A DNA stretch of 12,076 nt from Pseudomonadota bacterium (GCA_018827585.1 JAHJXP010000206.1:1-12076), one strand, 5' to 3'. Shown: positions 1 through 5,471, counted from the first letter of the stretch. The notes: a model not told the origin generated them from the letters alone. Program-made: numbers and translations.

Positions 1-102
1 AGCCCTTATTATTACGTAATCCAGACATCGGTATAATCTTTTTGCCCCCACTGCCAGTATTTAAGCTTTCAACTTCCTAAATTCCCTTTCTCGCCTTTTA
101 CC

Positions 103-171
103 AATTAACAATTTGCGTGTTTGCGAAGTCCCGAAGAGATTTAGCAAAGCATCGCAAACACGTTGTTAGAC
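103..171 (-). repeat. Putative integron attC recombination site (hairpin)
   Basis: Read on the minus strand, this starts with GTCTAAC (171-165), a perfect match to the R'' consensus RYYYAAC, and ends with GTTAATT (109-103), one mismatch from the R' consensus GTTRRRY. Between them is a perfect 11-bp inverted repeat, CGTGTTTGCGA (162-152) and TCGCAAACACG (126-116), closing a 25-nt loop. The outer TAACAA/TTGTTA also pair, leaving a 4-nt bulge on one side. Length (69 bp), box layout and bulge fit an attC site folded as single-stranded DNA. It begins 10 bp after the stop of a tiny membrane-protein gene, where attC sits in a gene cassette. Only one copy is visible and no integrase is in the window, so a plain hairpin or terminator remains possible. 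Confidence 0.5.
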
Positions 172-181
172 AGCTTCAATT

Positions 182-283
182 TTAATGGACATGTTTCTTT
201 CTGTCTTGAATCTTGAAAAAGATTAAAAAACCTATACCCGCTATTGCCGCTGTTCCAAGTATAATAAAGAGATTTACTTCCAT
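182..283 (-). CDS. Tiny single-pass membrane protein, 33 aa (putative cassette gene)
   Basis: A 33-residue reading frame opens with ATG at 283-281. It is preceded at 5-nt spacing by GGAGGG (294-289), the strongest ribosome binding site in the left part of the window. Residues about 5-23 (LFIILG...GFLIFF) form one hydrophobic helix with small residues (GTAAIAGIG). A short charged tail, KIQDRKKHVH, follows, suggesting a single membrane pass with the tail in the cytoplasm. The stop lies 10 bp before the attC-like hairpin. The frame just upstream appears to be a decayed partner whose relic C-terminus overlaps this ribosome binding site, suggesting former translational coupling. I recognise no named family. 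Function is unknown; a small toxin-like or membrane-associated peptide is possible. Confidence 0.55.
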   Translation of the reverse strand: MEVNLFIILGTAAIAGIGFLIFFKIQDRKKHVH

Positions 284-284
284 C

Positions 285-478
285 TTAACCCTCCTTTTCA
301 TCTTTTGGCGTTATAAATATGACAACAAAGCGAATACAACAAAAGATACACTTATCATAATGCTTGATAATAGAGAGTATTTACCGGCCAAAAAGCTACT
401 AATTACACCTGCTGTGAGAGTATATTTAGCAGCATCAGCAAAAATATTGCCTATCACTTTTCTTCATTCCCTGTTCAT
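285..478 (-). pseudogene. Decayed small membrane-protein ORF (in-frame stop and frame change)
   Basis: On the minus strand an ATG at 478-476 reads MNRE, then meets TGA at 466-464. The same frame continues as RKVIGNIFADAAKYTLTAGV and onward, through two hydrophobic stretches, to a TAA at 313-311. Just before that stop a one-base frame change would extend the protein with ITPKDEKEG to a stop at 287-285, overlapping the ribosome binding site of the next ORF. The composition (amphipathic start, two possible membrane helices, charged tail) looks protein-like along the whole span. I infer a former protein of about 64 residues, inactivated twice. Alternatively a GTG at 457-455 starts a working 48-residue protein, but no good ribosome binding site precedes it. 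Family not recognised. Confidence 0.4.
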
Positions 479-531
479 AGTTTATACCACAGGAATTAAG
501 TTCCTGCCACTTGACGGTTGAAGCAGCATAA

Positions 532-996
532 CTACGGGGTATTATCTATCTTCACCCGCCCTCCAGGAGCGACTTTAACATATTTTGACCCGCTGGAGTT
601 TGTGAGGGCAATGGTACTGCCGGGTGCTACAATTCCCCTCGTCTGGAAAACCGGATTAGCCGATGCAATGAAGGTTACATCGTAATAGTCAGGATGGATG
701 TCCTTCTCAATATCATCACCTTCATCGTCGGCAACGGTTCCATTACCATCTGCATCATTCCATATCTGATATGCATGATTACTTCCAAAGGAAACCTTTA
801 CCTTCTGGTTAAGACTTACCGCCTTCATCCTCGCCGCCATGAGATCCGACATGACCTGCCTTGCCGCTCCATTCAACCGTCTCTGGGCCATGAATGTCTG
901 GTAGCTGGGGATGGCGATGGTCGTCATAATCCCCATGACGGCGATGACGATCATCAATTCAAGCAGGGTAAAACCATTGCCTTTCCGGATTCTCAT
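532..996 (-). CDS. Type IV prepilin-like protein, GspH/FimT family
   Basis: A 154-residue type IV pilin-like protein. A short basic leader, MRIRKGNG, is followed by the prepilin peptidase site G|FTLLE, with Glu at mature position 5, and a hydrophobic N-terminal helix (IVIAVMGIMTTIAI). The continuation SYQTFMAQRRLNGAARQVMSDL is typical of the GspH/FimT minor pseudopilin fold; the C-terminal half is a beta-rich domain rich in Asp, Gly and Asn. It would be processed by the prepilin peptidase encoded nearby, then join a type IV pilus or type II secretion pseudopilus as a minor subunit. I chose ATG at 996 rather than the longer TTG start at 1020 because AGGAAG lies six bases upstream and it gives a normal 8-residue leader. 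No other pilus genes are in the window. A sigma70-like promoter lies upstream (1042-1071). Confidence 0.88.
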   Translation of the reverse strand: MRIRKGNGFTLLELMIVIAVMGIMTTIAIPSYQTFMAQRRLNGAARQVMSDLMAARMKAVSLNQKVKVSFGSNHAYQIWNDADGNGTVADDEGDDIEKDIHPDYYDVTFIASANPVFQTRGIVAPGSTIALTNSSGSKYVKVAPGGRVKIDNTP

Positions 997-1041
997 AGCC
1001 CGCTTCCTGTATGTTTTCAAAAAGAAAACTCTGACGGTCCT

Positions 1042-1071
1042 ATGATAAGGTCAAAAAAACCCTTTTGTCAA
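1042..1071 (-). promoter_or_regulatory. Predicted sigma70-like promoter of the pilin gene
   Basis: On the minus strand a perfect -35 TTGACA (1071-1066) is followed, after an 18-bp spacer with a T tract, by TATCAT (1047-1042), five of six matches to the -10 consensus. Transcription would start near 1035, about 40 nt upstream of the pilin ATG at 996. The Crp-type palindrome centred at 1110.5 would lie about 75 bp upstream of that start, compatible with activation from a distal site. Confidence 0.55.
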
Positions 1072-1101
1072 TAGAAACATCCCCCGGCCAAACCCCTCCG
1101 G

Positions 1102-1119
1102 ATGTGATTCTCTTCACAT
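1102..1119. promoter_or_regulatory. Perfect Crp-type operator, TGTGA-N6-TCACA
   Basis: ATGTGA (1102-1107), six spacer bases, and TCACAT (1114-1119) form a perfect 6+6 inverted repeat matching the classic Crp consensus. It lies between the divergent pilin and Crp/Fnr-family genes. The regulator next door has a TRESV recognition helix with the Arg-Glu pair that Crp uses to read GTGA half-sites. Auto-regulation and control of the pilin gene are both plausible inferences. Confidence 0.65.
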
Positions 1120-1201
1120 TCACGGCCTTAAGTCAGGTTGAACGTAATGCGATTGACTATGCGCGCCGACTGCGATAGAAGGCAAACAGAGGGTGAATCG
1201 T

Positions 1202-1883
1202 ATGAATCCGGCGGAAGTTCTCGGTCAGATCCCAATCCTTGCGTCTCTCGGAGACGATGACCGCAGATTGCTCGCAGAAAAGATGGGCCGCCAATCATTC
1301 CGCAAGGGAATGGCCCTCTTTCGCCGGGGTGAAGAGGGAAATGCCCTCTACATCATCGTTCGCGGCCGGATCAGGATCTTCGCCTCGAACAGGCGGGGCA
1401 GCGAGATCACCCTTGCGCTGCTGGGTCCCGGTGAATTCTTCGGCGAGATGGCCCTCCTCGACGGGCAGCCGCGGTCCGCAAATGCCGAGGCGGCAGAGGA
1501 CACGGAACTGCACGTCCTGCAACGGGACCCTTTCTTTTCTTTCCTCATGCACGAAGGAGAGCGCTCTCAGGGCCATCCTCTGTTCCCTGTCCATGCGTCT
1601 CCGCCGGACGGACGACCTGCTGACCGAGGCCTGTTTTCTCCAGATCTCGCATCGACTGGCGAGGAAGCTTGTCGAACTCTCCGAGACGGTTGCGGCCGAA
1701 GAAGGGCCGTCCGACTCCTACAACATACGCGCCACGCAGCAGGAGCTGGCCGGCATGATCGGCGCAACGAGGGAAAGCGTCAACAAGGAGCTCAAGGCCC
1801 TTCGCCGGAAAGGACTGGTCCAGACCTCCCGCAACCGGATCACGGTGCGGGACCTGGAGCGCCTGAAACGGCGCAGCCGCTGA
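1202..1883 (+). pseudogene. Crp/Fnr-family transcriptional regulator, frameshifted near 1556
   Basis: Joined across the frame change, this is a 226-residue cyclic-nucleotide-binding-type regulator of normal length. Residues 10-115 form the jelly-roll sensor, with GEMALLDGQPRSA (81-93) matching the phosphate-binding cassette of Crp-like proteins. A dimer helix follows (about 119-150, MRLRRTDDLLTEACF), then a winged helix with HTH around 177-200 and recognition helix TRESVNKEL. The N-terminal frame runs on from 1202 past the break but turns to nonsense after MHE at 1555. The correct sequence resumes one base out of register with ESALRAIL from 1557, so one extra G lies at 1556-1557. ATG 1202 is preferred (GAGGGTG upstream), though a GTG at 1193 is possible. 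The break is either a real inactivation or a sequencing error. The gene ends 22 bp from the convergent peptidase gene. Confidence 0.8.
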
Positions 1884-1905
1884 GATGCCGCAACCGGAAA
1901 ATTCC

Positions 1906-2682
1906 TCAGGTCCGCAACGACAACAGCAGGCCGATCAGATAGTTGCCGAAAAAGAGGTGGAGGAAGGCCGCCGAACAGAGAAAAGGACCGAAGGGGATCG
2001 CATACTTCATGTCCTTCCCCTTGCTCGCTATTACGGCCAGACCGACCGCCGCCCCGAGCAGCGAACCGGCCAAAAGGATGAAAAGAAGCGCTTTCCAGCC
2101 CAGAAACGCCCCTATCATGGCGAAAAGGTTGACATCGCCGCCCCCCATCCCCTCTCTTTTCGTCAGCGCTTCATAGTAAACGGCCACGAAATAGAGGGTC
2201 CCCGCGCCGATCATGATGCCCAGGAAGGAGTCGACGAATGGGAGTCCCGTGAAAAAGACCGCCATAAATGAGAATACGGGGATCCCGCTCAGGGTGATCG
2301 CGTGGGGAATGAGCTGATGATCCAGATCGATGAAGGCAATGACGATGAGCGAACAGATGAAAACGAAGGTCGCGAAATAGGCGGGGGTCAGACCGAATTT
2401 GCCAAAGAGAAGCCATGCGACCAGGGCCGTCAGCGCTTCGACCAGCGGGTAGCGGGGGGAGATCCTCTCCCGGCAGTCCCGGCACCTACCCTTGAGAATA
2501 AGGTAGCTGACGATGGGGATGTTGTCATAAAACCGGATGGATCTGCCGCACCGCGGGCAGCGGGAGGGCGGGGAAACAATGGAGAGTCCCTCCGGGATGC
2601 GGTGGATGCAGACGTTGAGGAAACTCCCCACGGCAGCGCCTGCAAGGGTAAAGATGACCGCCAGCCACACCGTCGAAAACAT
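1906..2682 (-). CDS. pilD: Type IV prepilin peptidase / N-methyltransferase (PilD)
   Basis: A 258-residue inner-membrane aspartic protease that cleaves leaders of type IV prepilins and pseudopilins and usually N-methylates the new N-terminal Phe. The N-terminal domain has the GSFLNVCIHRIP signature (19-30) and the two zinc-type CxxC pairs, CPRC (42-45) and CRDC (67-70), found in full bifunctional enzymes. The peptidase domain shows IDLDHQLIP with catalytic Asp121 and the GxGD-type motif GMGGGD with Asp183. About seven or eight hydrophobic helices fill the rest. ATG 2682 has GAGGTG upstream. The obvious local substrate is the pilin at 532-996. The gene converges on the Crp-family regulator with a 22-bp gap, and a heptamer-repeat hairpin separates it from the epimerase gene upstream. 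Confidence 0.95.
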   Translation of the reverse strand: MFSTVWLAVIFTLAGAAVGSFLNVCIHRIPEGLSIVSPPSRCPRCGRSIRFYDNIPIVSYLILKGRCRDCRERISPRYPLVEALTALVAWLLFGKFGLTPAYFATFVFICSLIVIAFIDLDHQLIPHAITLSGIPVFSFMAVFFTGLPFVDSFLGIMIGAGTLYFVAVYYEALTKREGMGGGDVNLFAMIGAFLGWKALLFILLAGSLLGAAVGLAVIASKGKDMKYAIPFGPFLCSAAFLHLFFGNYLIGLLLSLRT

Positions 2683-2702
2683 GCCGATTCACCTCAAGAA
2701 AT

Positions 2703-2757
2703 AGTGCTGAGTGCTGAGGACTGAGTGCTGAGCACTCAGCACTCAGCACTTAGTCCT
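2703..2757. repeat. Mirrored array of a 7-bp repeat (AGTGCTG / AGCACTC) forming a hairpin
   Basis: Units AGTGCTG occur at 2703-2709, 2710-2716 and 2724-2730, with one variant (AGGACTG) at 2717-2723. They are followed directly by inverted units AGCACTC at 2731-2737 and 2738-2744 and a partial unit at 2745-2750. The centre (2723-2737) is a perfect 7+7 palindrome around one base; about 20 of 25 bases pair over the full arms. It lies right after the epimerase stop and before the pilD ribosome binding site. It could act as a transcription terminator or RNA-stabilising hairpin, or be a dispersed repeat. Confidence 0.75.
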
Positions 2758-3212
2758 TAGCCGTCCTTTCGCCCCCAGTCATAGGGGATTGCGTTGTCGT
2801 GGGGATCAACCCGGAATTCATCGGGGTCGCCGTAGTTGTAAGGTTCGGTCGGGGTGTTCACGACGATCGCCTCTTCCGGGGAGACGCACTTGAAACCATG
2901 GAAGACAAGCGGCGGGATATGGACGAGGATGGGGTTGTGAACGCCCGCAAAGAACTCGTTTACCTCGCCGCGGGTGGTCGAATCCTCCCGTCCGTCGTAC
3001 AGGACGATCTTCATCATCCCGCGGACGACCGCCATGTTGTCGGATTGCCCCTTATGGTAGTGCCACCCCTTGACCACCCCCGGATAAGCGGTGGTCATAT
3101 AGACCTGCCCGAATCCCGTAAACATCTCGTCGTCGGCGCGCAGGATCTCCATCAGGCGTCCCCGCTCGTCGGCAATGACCCTGAGCTTCTTGACCATCAC
3201 GCCGCTTATCAT
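2757..3212 (-). CDS. dTDP-4-dehydrorhamnose 3,5-epimerase-family cupin protein (RmlC-like)
   Basis: A 151-residue RmlC-like cupin. The family's shape is visible: DERGRLMEILR near the N-terminus (16-26), the catalytic-His strand GWHYHKGQ (about 49-56), the strand MKIVLYDGREDS, HIPPLVFHGF (about 98-107), and the C-terminal signature EPYNYGDPDEFRVDPHDNAI ending in PYDW. RmlC enzymes epimerise dTDP-4-keto-6-deoxyhexoses for dTDP-rhamnose and related sugars. This one is shorter than the usual 180 residues and belongs to the compact branch found beside nucleotidyltransferases, so its exact sugar is uncertain. ATG 3212 has GGAGGAG nine bases upstream. It follows the RmlA-like gene by 26 bp in one operon. 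No rmlB or rmlD is present here. Confidence 0.85.
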   Translation of the reverse strand: MISGVMVKKLRVIADERGRLMEILRADDEMFTGFGQVYMTTAYPGVVKGWHYHKGQSDNMAVVRGMMKIVLYDGREDSTTRGEVNEFFAGVHNPILVHIPPLVFHGFKCVSPEEAIVVNTPTEPYNYGDPDEFRVDPHDNAIPYDWGRKDG

Positions 3213-3238
3213 GCTTTTTCGCTCCTCCCGCCCCGTCG

Positions 3239-3967
3239 TCAGAGTTTGTTCGCCCCCGTCTTAGCCACCATGTTGCATGCATACTGGAGGGAATCGAAGG
3301 TCCCCGCGTCGGTCCACCACCCTTCCAGAACATCCCAGGCGATCTTTTTCTCCCGGATGTAGAAATTGTTGACATCGGTGATCTCAAGCTCCCCTCTTTC
3401 GGAGGGTTTCAGCGTCCTGATGAAATCGAACACCCGGCGGTCGTACATGTAGATCCCGATGACCGCATAGCTGGAGGCGGGCACGGGCGGTTTCTCCTCG
3501 ATCCGGACGATCTGGTCCCCGTCGAAGACGGGCACGCCGAAACGCTGGGGATCGTGCACCTCCTTCAGGAGGATGCGCGCCCCTTCCTGCTGCGCGCGAA
3601 AAGACTCCACCGCGGACCGGATGTTCCCTTCGATGATGTTGTCGCCGAGGATGACGACGAGTTTTCCGTTGTCGGCAAAGTATTCGGCAAGACCCAGGGC
3701 GGCGGCGATCCCTCCCTCCCCTTCCTGGTAGGTGTAGTTCAGATGACGGAGGCCGAACTCTTTCCCGTCCCCCAGCAGGCGGAGAAAATCGCCGGCGTTG
3801 TTCCCGCCGGTCACGATCAGGATCTCGTCGATCCCGGCGTTCACCAGGGTCCGGATGGGGTAATAGATCATCGGCTTATTGTAGATCGGCAGCAGATGCT
3901 TGTTGGTCACCTTGGTCAGGGGATACATCCTCGTCCCAAGGCCCCCCGCTAACACGACGCCCTTCAT
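3239..3967 (-). CDS. RmlA-like sugar-1-phosphate nucleotidyltransferase (short form)
   Basis: A 242-residue nucleotidyltransferase of the glucose-1-phosphate thymidylyltransferase type, making an NDP-sugar for surface polysaccharide. Residues 1-30 hold the nucleotide-binding signature LAGGLGTRMYPLT, followed by NKHLLPIYNKPMIYYP. Later come GDNII (metal-binding Asp region, about 109-113), FGVPVFDG with IEEKPP (about 144-160), and ELEITDVNNFYI with GWWTDAGTFDSL near the end. The length matches the short RmlA branch rather than the 290-residue enterobacterial form. ATG 3967 follows GGAG; upstream extension of the frame runs into repeat DNA and is rejected. It is the first gene of the pair with the epimerase-like gene. 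The start codon lies in a strong potential hairpin (3966-4004). Confidence 0.88.
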   Translation of the reverse strand: MKGVVLAGGLGTRMYPLTKVTNKHLLPIYNKPMIYYPIRTLVNAGIDEILIVTGGNNAGDFLRLLGDGKEFGLRHLNYTYQEGEGGIAAALGLAEYFADNGKLVVILGDNIIEGNIRSAVESFRAQQEGARILLKEVHDPQRFGVPVFDGDQIVRIEEKPPVPASSYAVIGIYMYDRRVFDFIRTLKPSERGELEITDVNNFYIREKKIAWDVLEGWWTDAGTFDSLQYACNMVAKTGANKL

Positions 3968-4004
3968 GCGCCACTCCTTTCGACTGCCGCCATTGGTGGC
4001 GCAT
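3966..4004 (-). promoter_or_regulatory. Potential hairpin over the RmlA-like start codon
   Basis: In the minus-strand transcript ATGCGCCAC (4004-3996) can pair perfectly with GTGGCGCAT (3974-3966) over 9 bp. The second arm contains the first two bases of the start codon, and the AAAGGA ribosome binding site sits in the 21-nt loop. The left arm also belongs to the first 21-bp direct repeat, which can form a competing GCCACC/GGCGGC hairpin. Control of translation start is an inference. Confidence 0.4.
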
Positions 4005-4177
4005 TCGCAAAAAGTCCAGATGCTGCGTTGCGCTTCACCCTTCGTCATTGCGGCGTACGACAAAGTACGCCTCATTCCTCATGACTCGCGCGCCTTGCCT
4101 ACGGCCTTTTTACGAAGTCGCCCCATTTTCAATACTTTTAAGACTTTTTTTACGAGGCCGCCATTGGTGGCGCATTC
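3986..4177. repeat. Repeat block: 109-bp imperfect palindrome flanked by 21-bp direct repeats
   Basis: Two identical 21-bp copies (3986-4006 and 4157-4177), beginning GCCGCCATTGG and ending GGCGCATTC, flank the block. Inside is a long imperfect palindrome from 4006 to 4114. Its core is GGCGTAC (4052-4058), a 6-nt loop, and GTACGCC (4065-4071); its outer arms are CGCAAAAAG (4006-4014) and CTTTTTACG (4106-4114). The palindrome's outer end (4108-4123, TTTTTACGAAGTCGCC) recurs at 4147-4162 with 14 of 16 matches, suggesting a second, truncated unit. There is no coding capacity. It resembles dispersed intergenic palindromic elements of deltaproteobacterial genomes; that family assignment is from memory, not a search. 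Confidence 0.75.
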
Positions 4178-4254
4178 ATAGCATATTTTTTGAAAATACC
4201 ACAACACAAAAGACCAGAAATCCGCCGGGCCTCCCGAATCGGTCCGAAAAACGG
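4178..4254. other. Rest of the 3968-4367 intergenic region
   Basis: AT-rich, then GC-rich DNA between the repeat block and the ribD promoter. I see no reading frame, RNA gene or strong structure here. Any promoter for the minus-strand RmlA-like gene should lie in or before the repeat block, but I could not pick one out. Confidence 0.5.
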
Positions 4255-4293
4255 TTTACATCCGCCCCGGTCGTGCTATAGTCGTGCTATAAA
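4255..4293 (+). promoter_or_regulatory. Predicted ribD promoter with tandem 11-bp repeat
   Basis: TTTACA (4255-4260, 5 of 6 to the -35 consensus) and TATAGT (4277-4282, 5 of 6 to the -10 consensus) are separated by 16 bp. The -10 is embedded in GTCGTGCTATA (4270-4280), which is repeated at once as a second copy (4281-4291), giving a second -10-like TATAAA at 4288-4293. Transcription would start near 4289-4300, with a leader of about 70-80 nt before ribD. Confidence 0.55.
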
Positions 4294-4297
4294 GGGG

Positions 4298-4330
4298 CCG
4301 GGGATCGCTTCCCCGCGTCGCAATCCCCGG
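4298..4330 (+). promoter_or_regulatory. Leader hairpin before ribD
   Basis: CCGGGGAT (4298-4305) and ATCCCCGG (4323-4330) form a perfect 8-bp GC-rich stem with a 17-nt loop in the predicted ribD leader. No T tract follows, so it is not a classic terminator, and the leader is too short and lacks the conserved boxes of an FMN riboswitch. A role in mRNA stability or attenuation is possible. Confidence 0.35.
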
Positions 4331-4367
4331 GCGCTTTGATTTGAATGGGGGTATCGGGACAGGAAAA

Positions 4368-5471
4368 ATGATCGGTTTGACGGATGAATACTACATGCGC
4401 CGGGCGCTCAGGCTGGCCCGGAAAAGGGCAGGGAAAACAAGCCCGAACCCGCTGGTCGGCGCCGTGATCGTCCGGGAAGGCACGATCATCGGGGAAGGCT
4501 GCCACCACCGTTGCGGGGAGAACCATGCGGAAATAAACGCCATCGAAAGCGCGACCGAAACTGTGGCGGGGGCGACCTTCTACATCACCCTGGAGCCATG
4601 CAGCCATCACGGCCGGACCCCCCCCTGCGTCGACGCCGTGATCGCGTGCCGGCCAGACCGCGTGGTGGTCGGGACGACCGATCCCAATCCGCTCGTGTCC
4701 GGAAAGGGCATCGAAATCCTCCGGCAAAGCGGGATCGAAACGAGGGTCGGGGTCCTCGAGGAGGCCTGCCGGGAGATCAACGAGGTCTTCTTCAAGTACA
4801 TCCTGACCGGCCTCCCCTATGTCACGCTGAAGTTCGCCCAGACCCTCGACGGCAGGATCGCGACCGCGTCCGGCGACTCGCGCTGGATAAGCTCCAACCC
4901 TTCGCGCAAATACGCCCACCGCCTCAGAAGCCTCCATGACGCGATCCTCGTCGGCGCGGACACGGTCCTAAAAGATGACCCGGAGCTGACCTGCCGCCTC
5001 GTCCGGGGCAAAAATCCCCTGCGGATCGTCTGCGATTCCCGCCTGCGCCTCCCCCTGTCGGCGCGCGTTTTCTCGGATGGGGGAAAGACTCTGCTGGTCG
5101 CGACGCGCCGCGCGGCGGCGGAGAGGCGGAGGGCCTTTGCGGAGAGGGGGATCGAGGTGCTGGAAATTGCCGAAGACCGGGCGGGCCGGGTGGACCTGCG
5201 GGAGATCCTCAGGGCGCTGGGAAAAAGAGAAATCTCCTCCCTCCTGGTCGAGGGAGGCGCCGCCGTGATCACCGCCTTTCTCAAGGAGAATCTCGCCGAC
5301 CGTCTGCTCGTGGTCCTCTCCCCCAAGATCGTGGGCGCGGGGGTCAATTCCGTCGGGGAGTTGGGCGTCCGGCGGATGGACGACGCCCTTGGCCTCTCCC
5401 TGCGACGGATCATCCGCAGGGGAGACGATCTCATCCTCGACGCCCGGTTCAATCCCCCAGCGAGCCGATGA
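4368..5471 (+). CDS. ribD: Bifunctional riboflavin biosynthesis protein RibD (deaminase/reductase)
   Basis: A 367-residue two-domain enzyme for steps two and three of riboflavin synthesis: zinc-dependent deamination of the GTP-derived pyrimidine, then NADPH reduction of its ribosyl side chain. The deaminase domain has TSPNPLVGAVIV (24-35), zinc ligand His53 and catalytic Glu55 in NHAEINAIE, and Cys78 and Cys87 in PCSHHGRTPPC. The reductase domain (about 150 on) shows LKFAQTLDGRIAT, SRWISS, HDAILVGADTVLKDDP, the cofactor motif LLVEGGAAVITAF and SPKIVGAG. ATG 4368 is chosen: it gives the usual N-terminus (TDEYYMRRAL) and has AGGA close upstream; a TTG at 4341 would add nine odd residues. No other riboflavin gene is near. 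Its 3' end overlaps the convergent FAD enzyme gene by 23 bp. Confidence 0.95.
   Translation: MIGLTDEYYMRRALRLARKRAGKTSPNPLVGAVIVREGTIIGEGCHHRCGENHAEINAIESATETVAGATFYITLEPCSHHGRTPPCVDAVIACRPDRVVVGTTDPNPLVSGKGIEILRQSGIETRVGVLEEACREINEVFFKYILTGLPYVTLKFAQTLDGRIATASGDSRWISSNPSRKYAHRLRSLHDAILVGADTVLKDDPELTCRLVRGKNPLRIVCDSRLRLPLSARVFSDGGKTLLVATRRAAAERRRAFAERGIEVLEIAEDRAGRVDLREILRALGKREISSLLVEGGAAVITAFLKENLADRLLVVLSPKIVGAGVNSVGELGVRRMDDALGLSLRRIIRRGDDLILDARFNPPASR

Noticed and set aside
1..68. Minus-strand peptide KLKYWQWGQKDYTDVWIT before a triple stop, and an ATG at 28-26 running off the edge
   Set aside because: The first has no start codon (a TGA lies just upstream); the second has only nine codons visible and no ribosome binding site. 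Either could be a remnant, but neither can be supported.
103..171. Rho-independent terminator
   Set aside because: No T tract follows either side of the stem and the loop is 25 nt, so attC-like structure explains it better, though not conclusively.
213..521. 102-residue plus-strand reading frame at the left edge
   Set aside because: It is antisense to the two small membrane ORFs, has no ribosome binding site and shows no protein-like pattern of its own.
997..1020. TTG start giving an eight-residue longer pilin
   Set aside because: The ATG at 996 has a good ribosome binding site and a normal prepilin leader length.
2703..2757. CRISPR array
   Set aside because: Units are 7 bp, contiguous and mirrored, without spacers.
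3968..4075. N-terminal extension of the RmlA-like protein to 4075
   Set aside because: The extension translates repeat DNA; the family begins at MKGVVLAGG, right after a ribosome binding site.
4294..4367. FMN riboswitch upstream of ribD
   Set aside because: The leader is far shorter than an RFN element and lacks its conserved boxes; only a simple hairpin is present.
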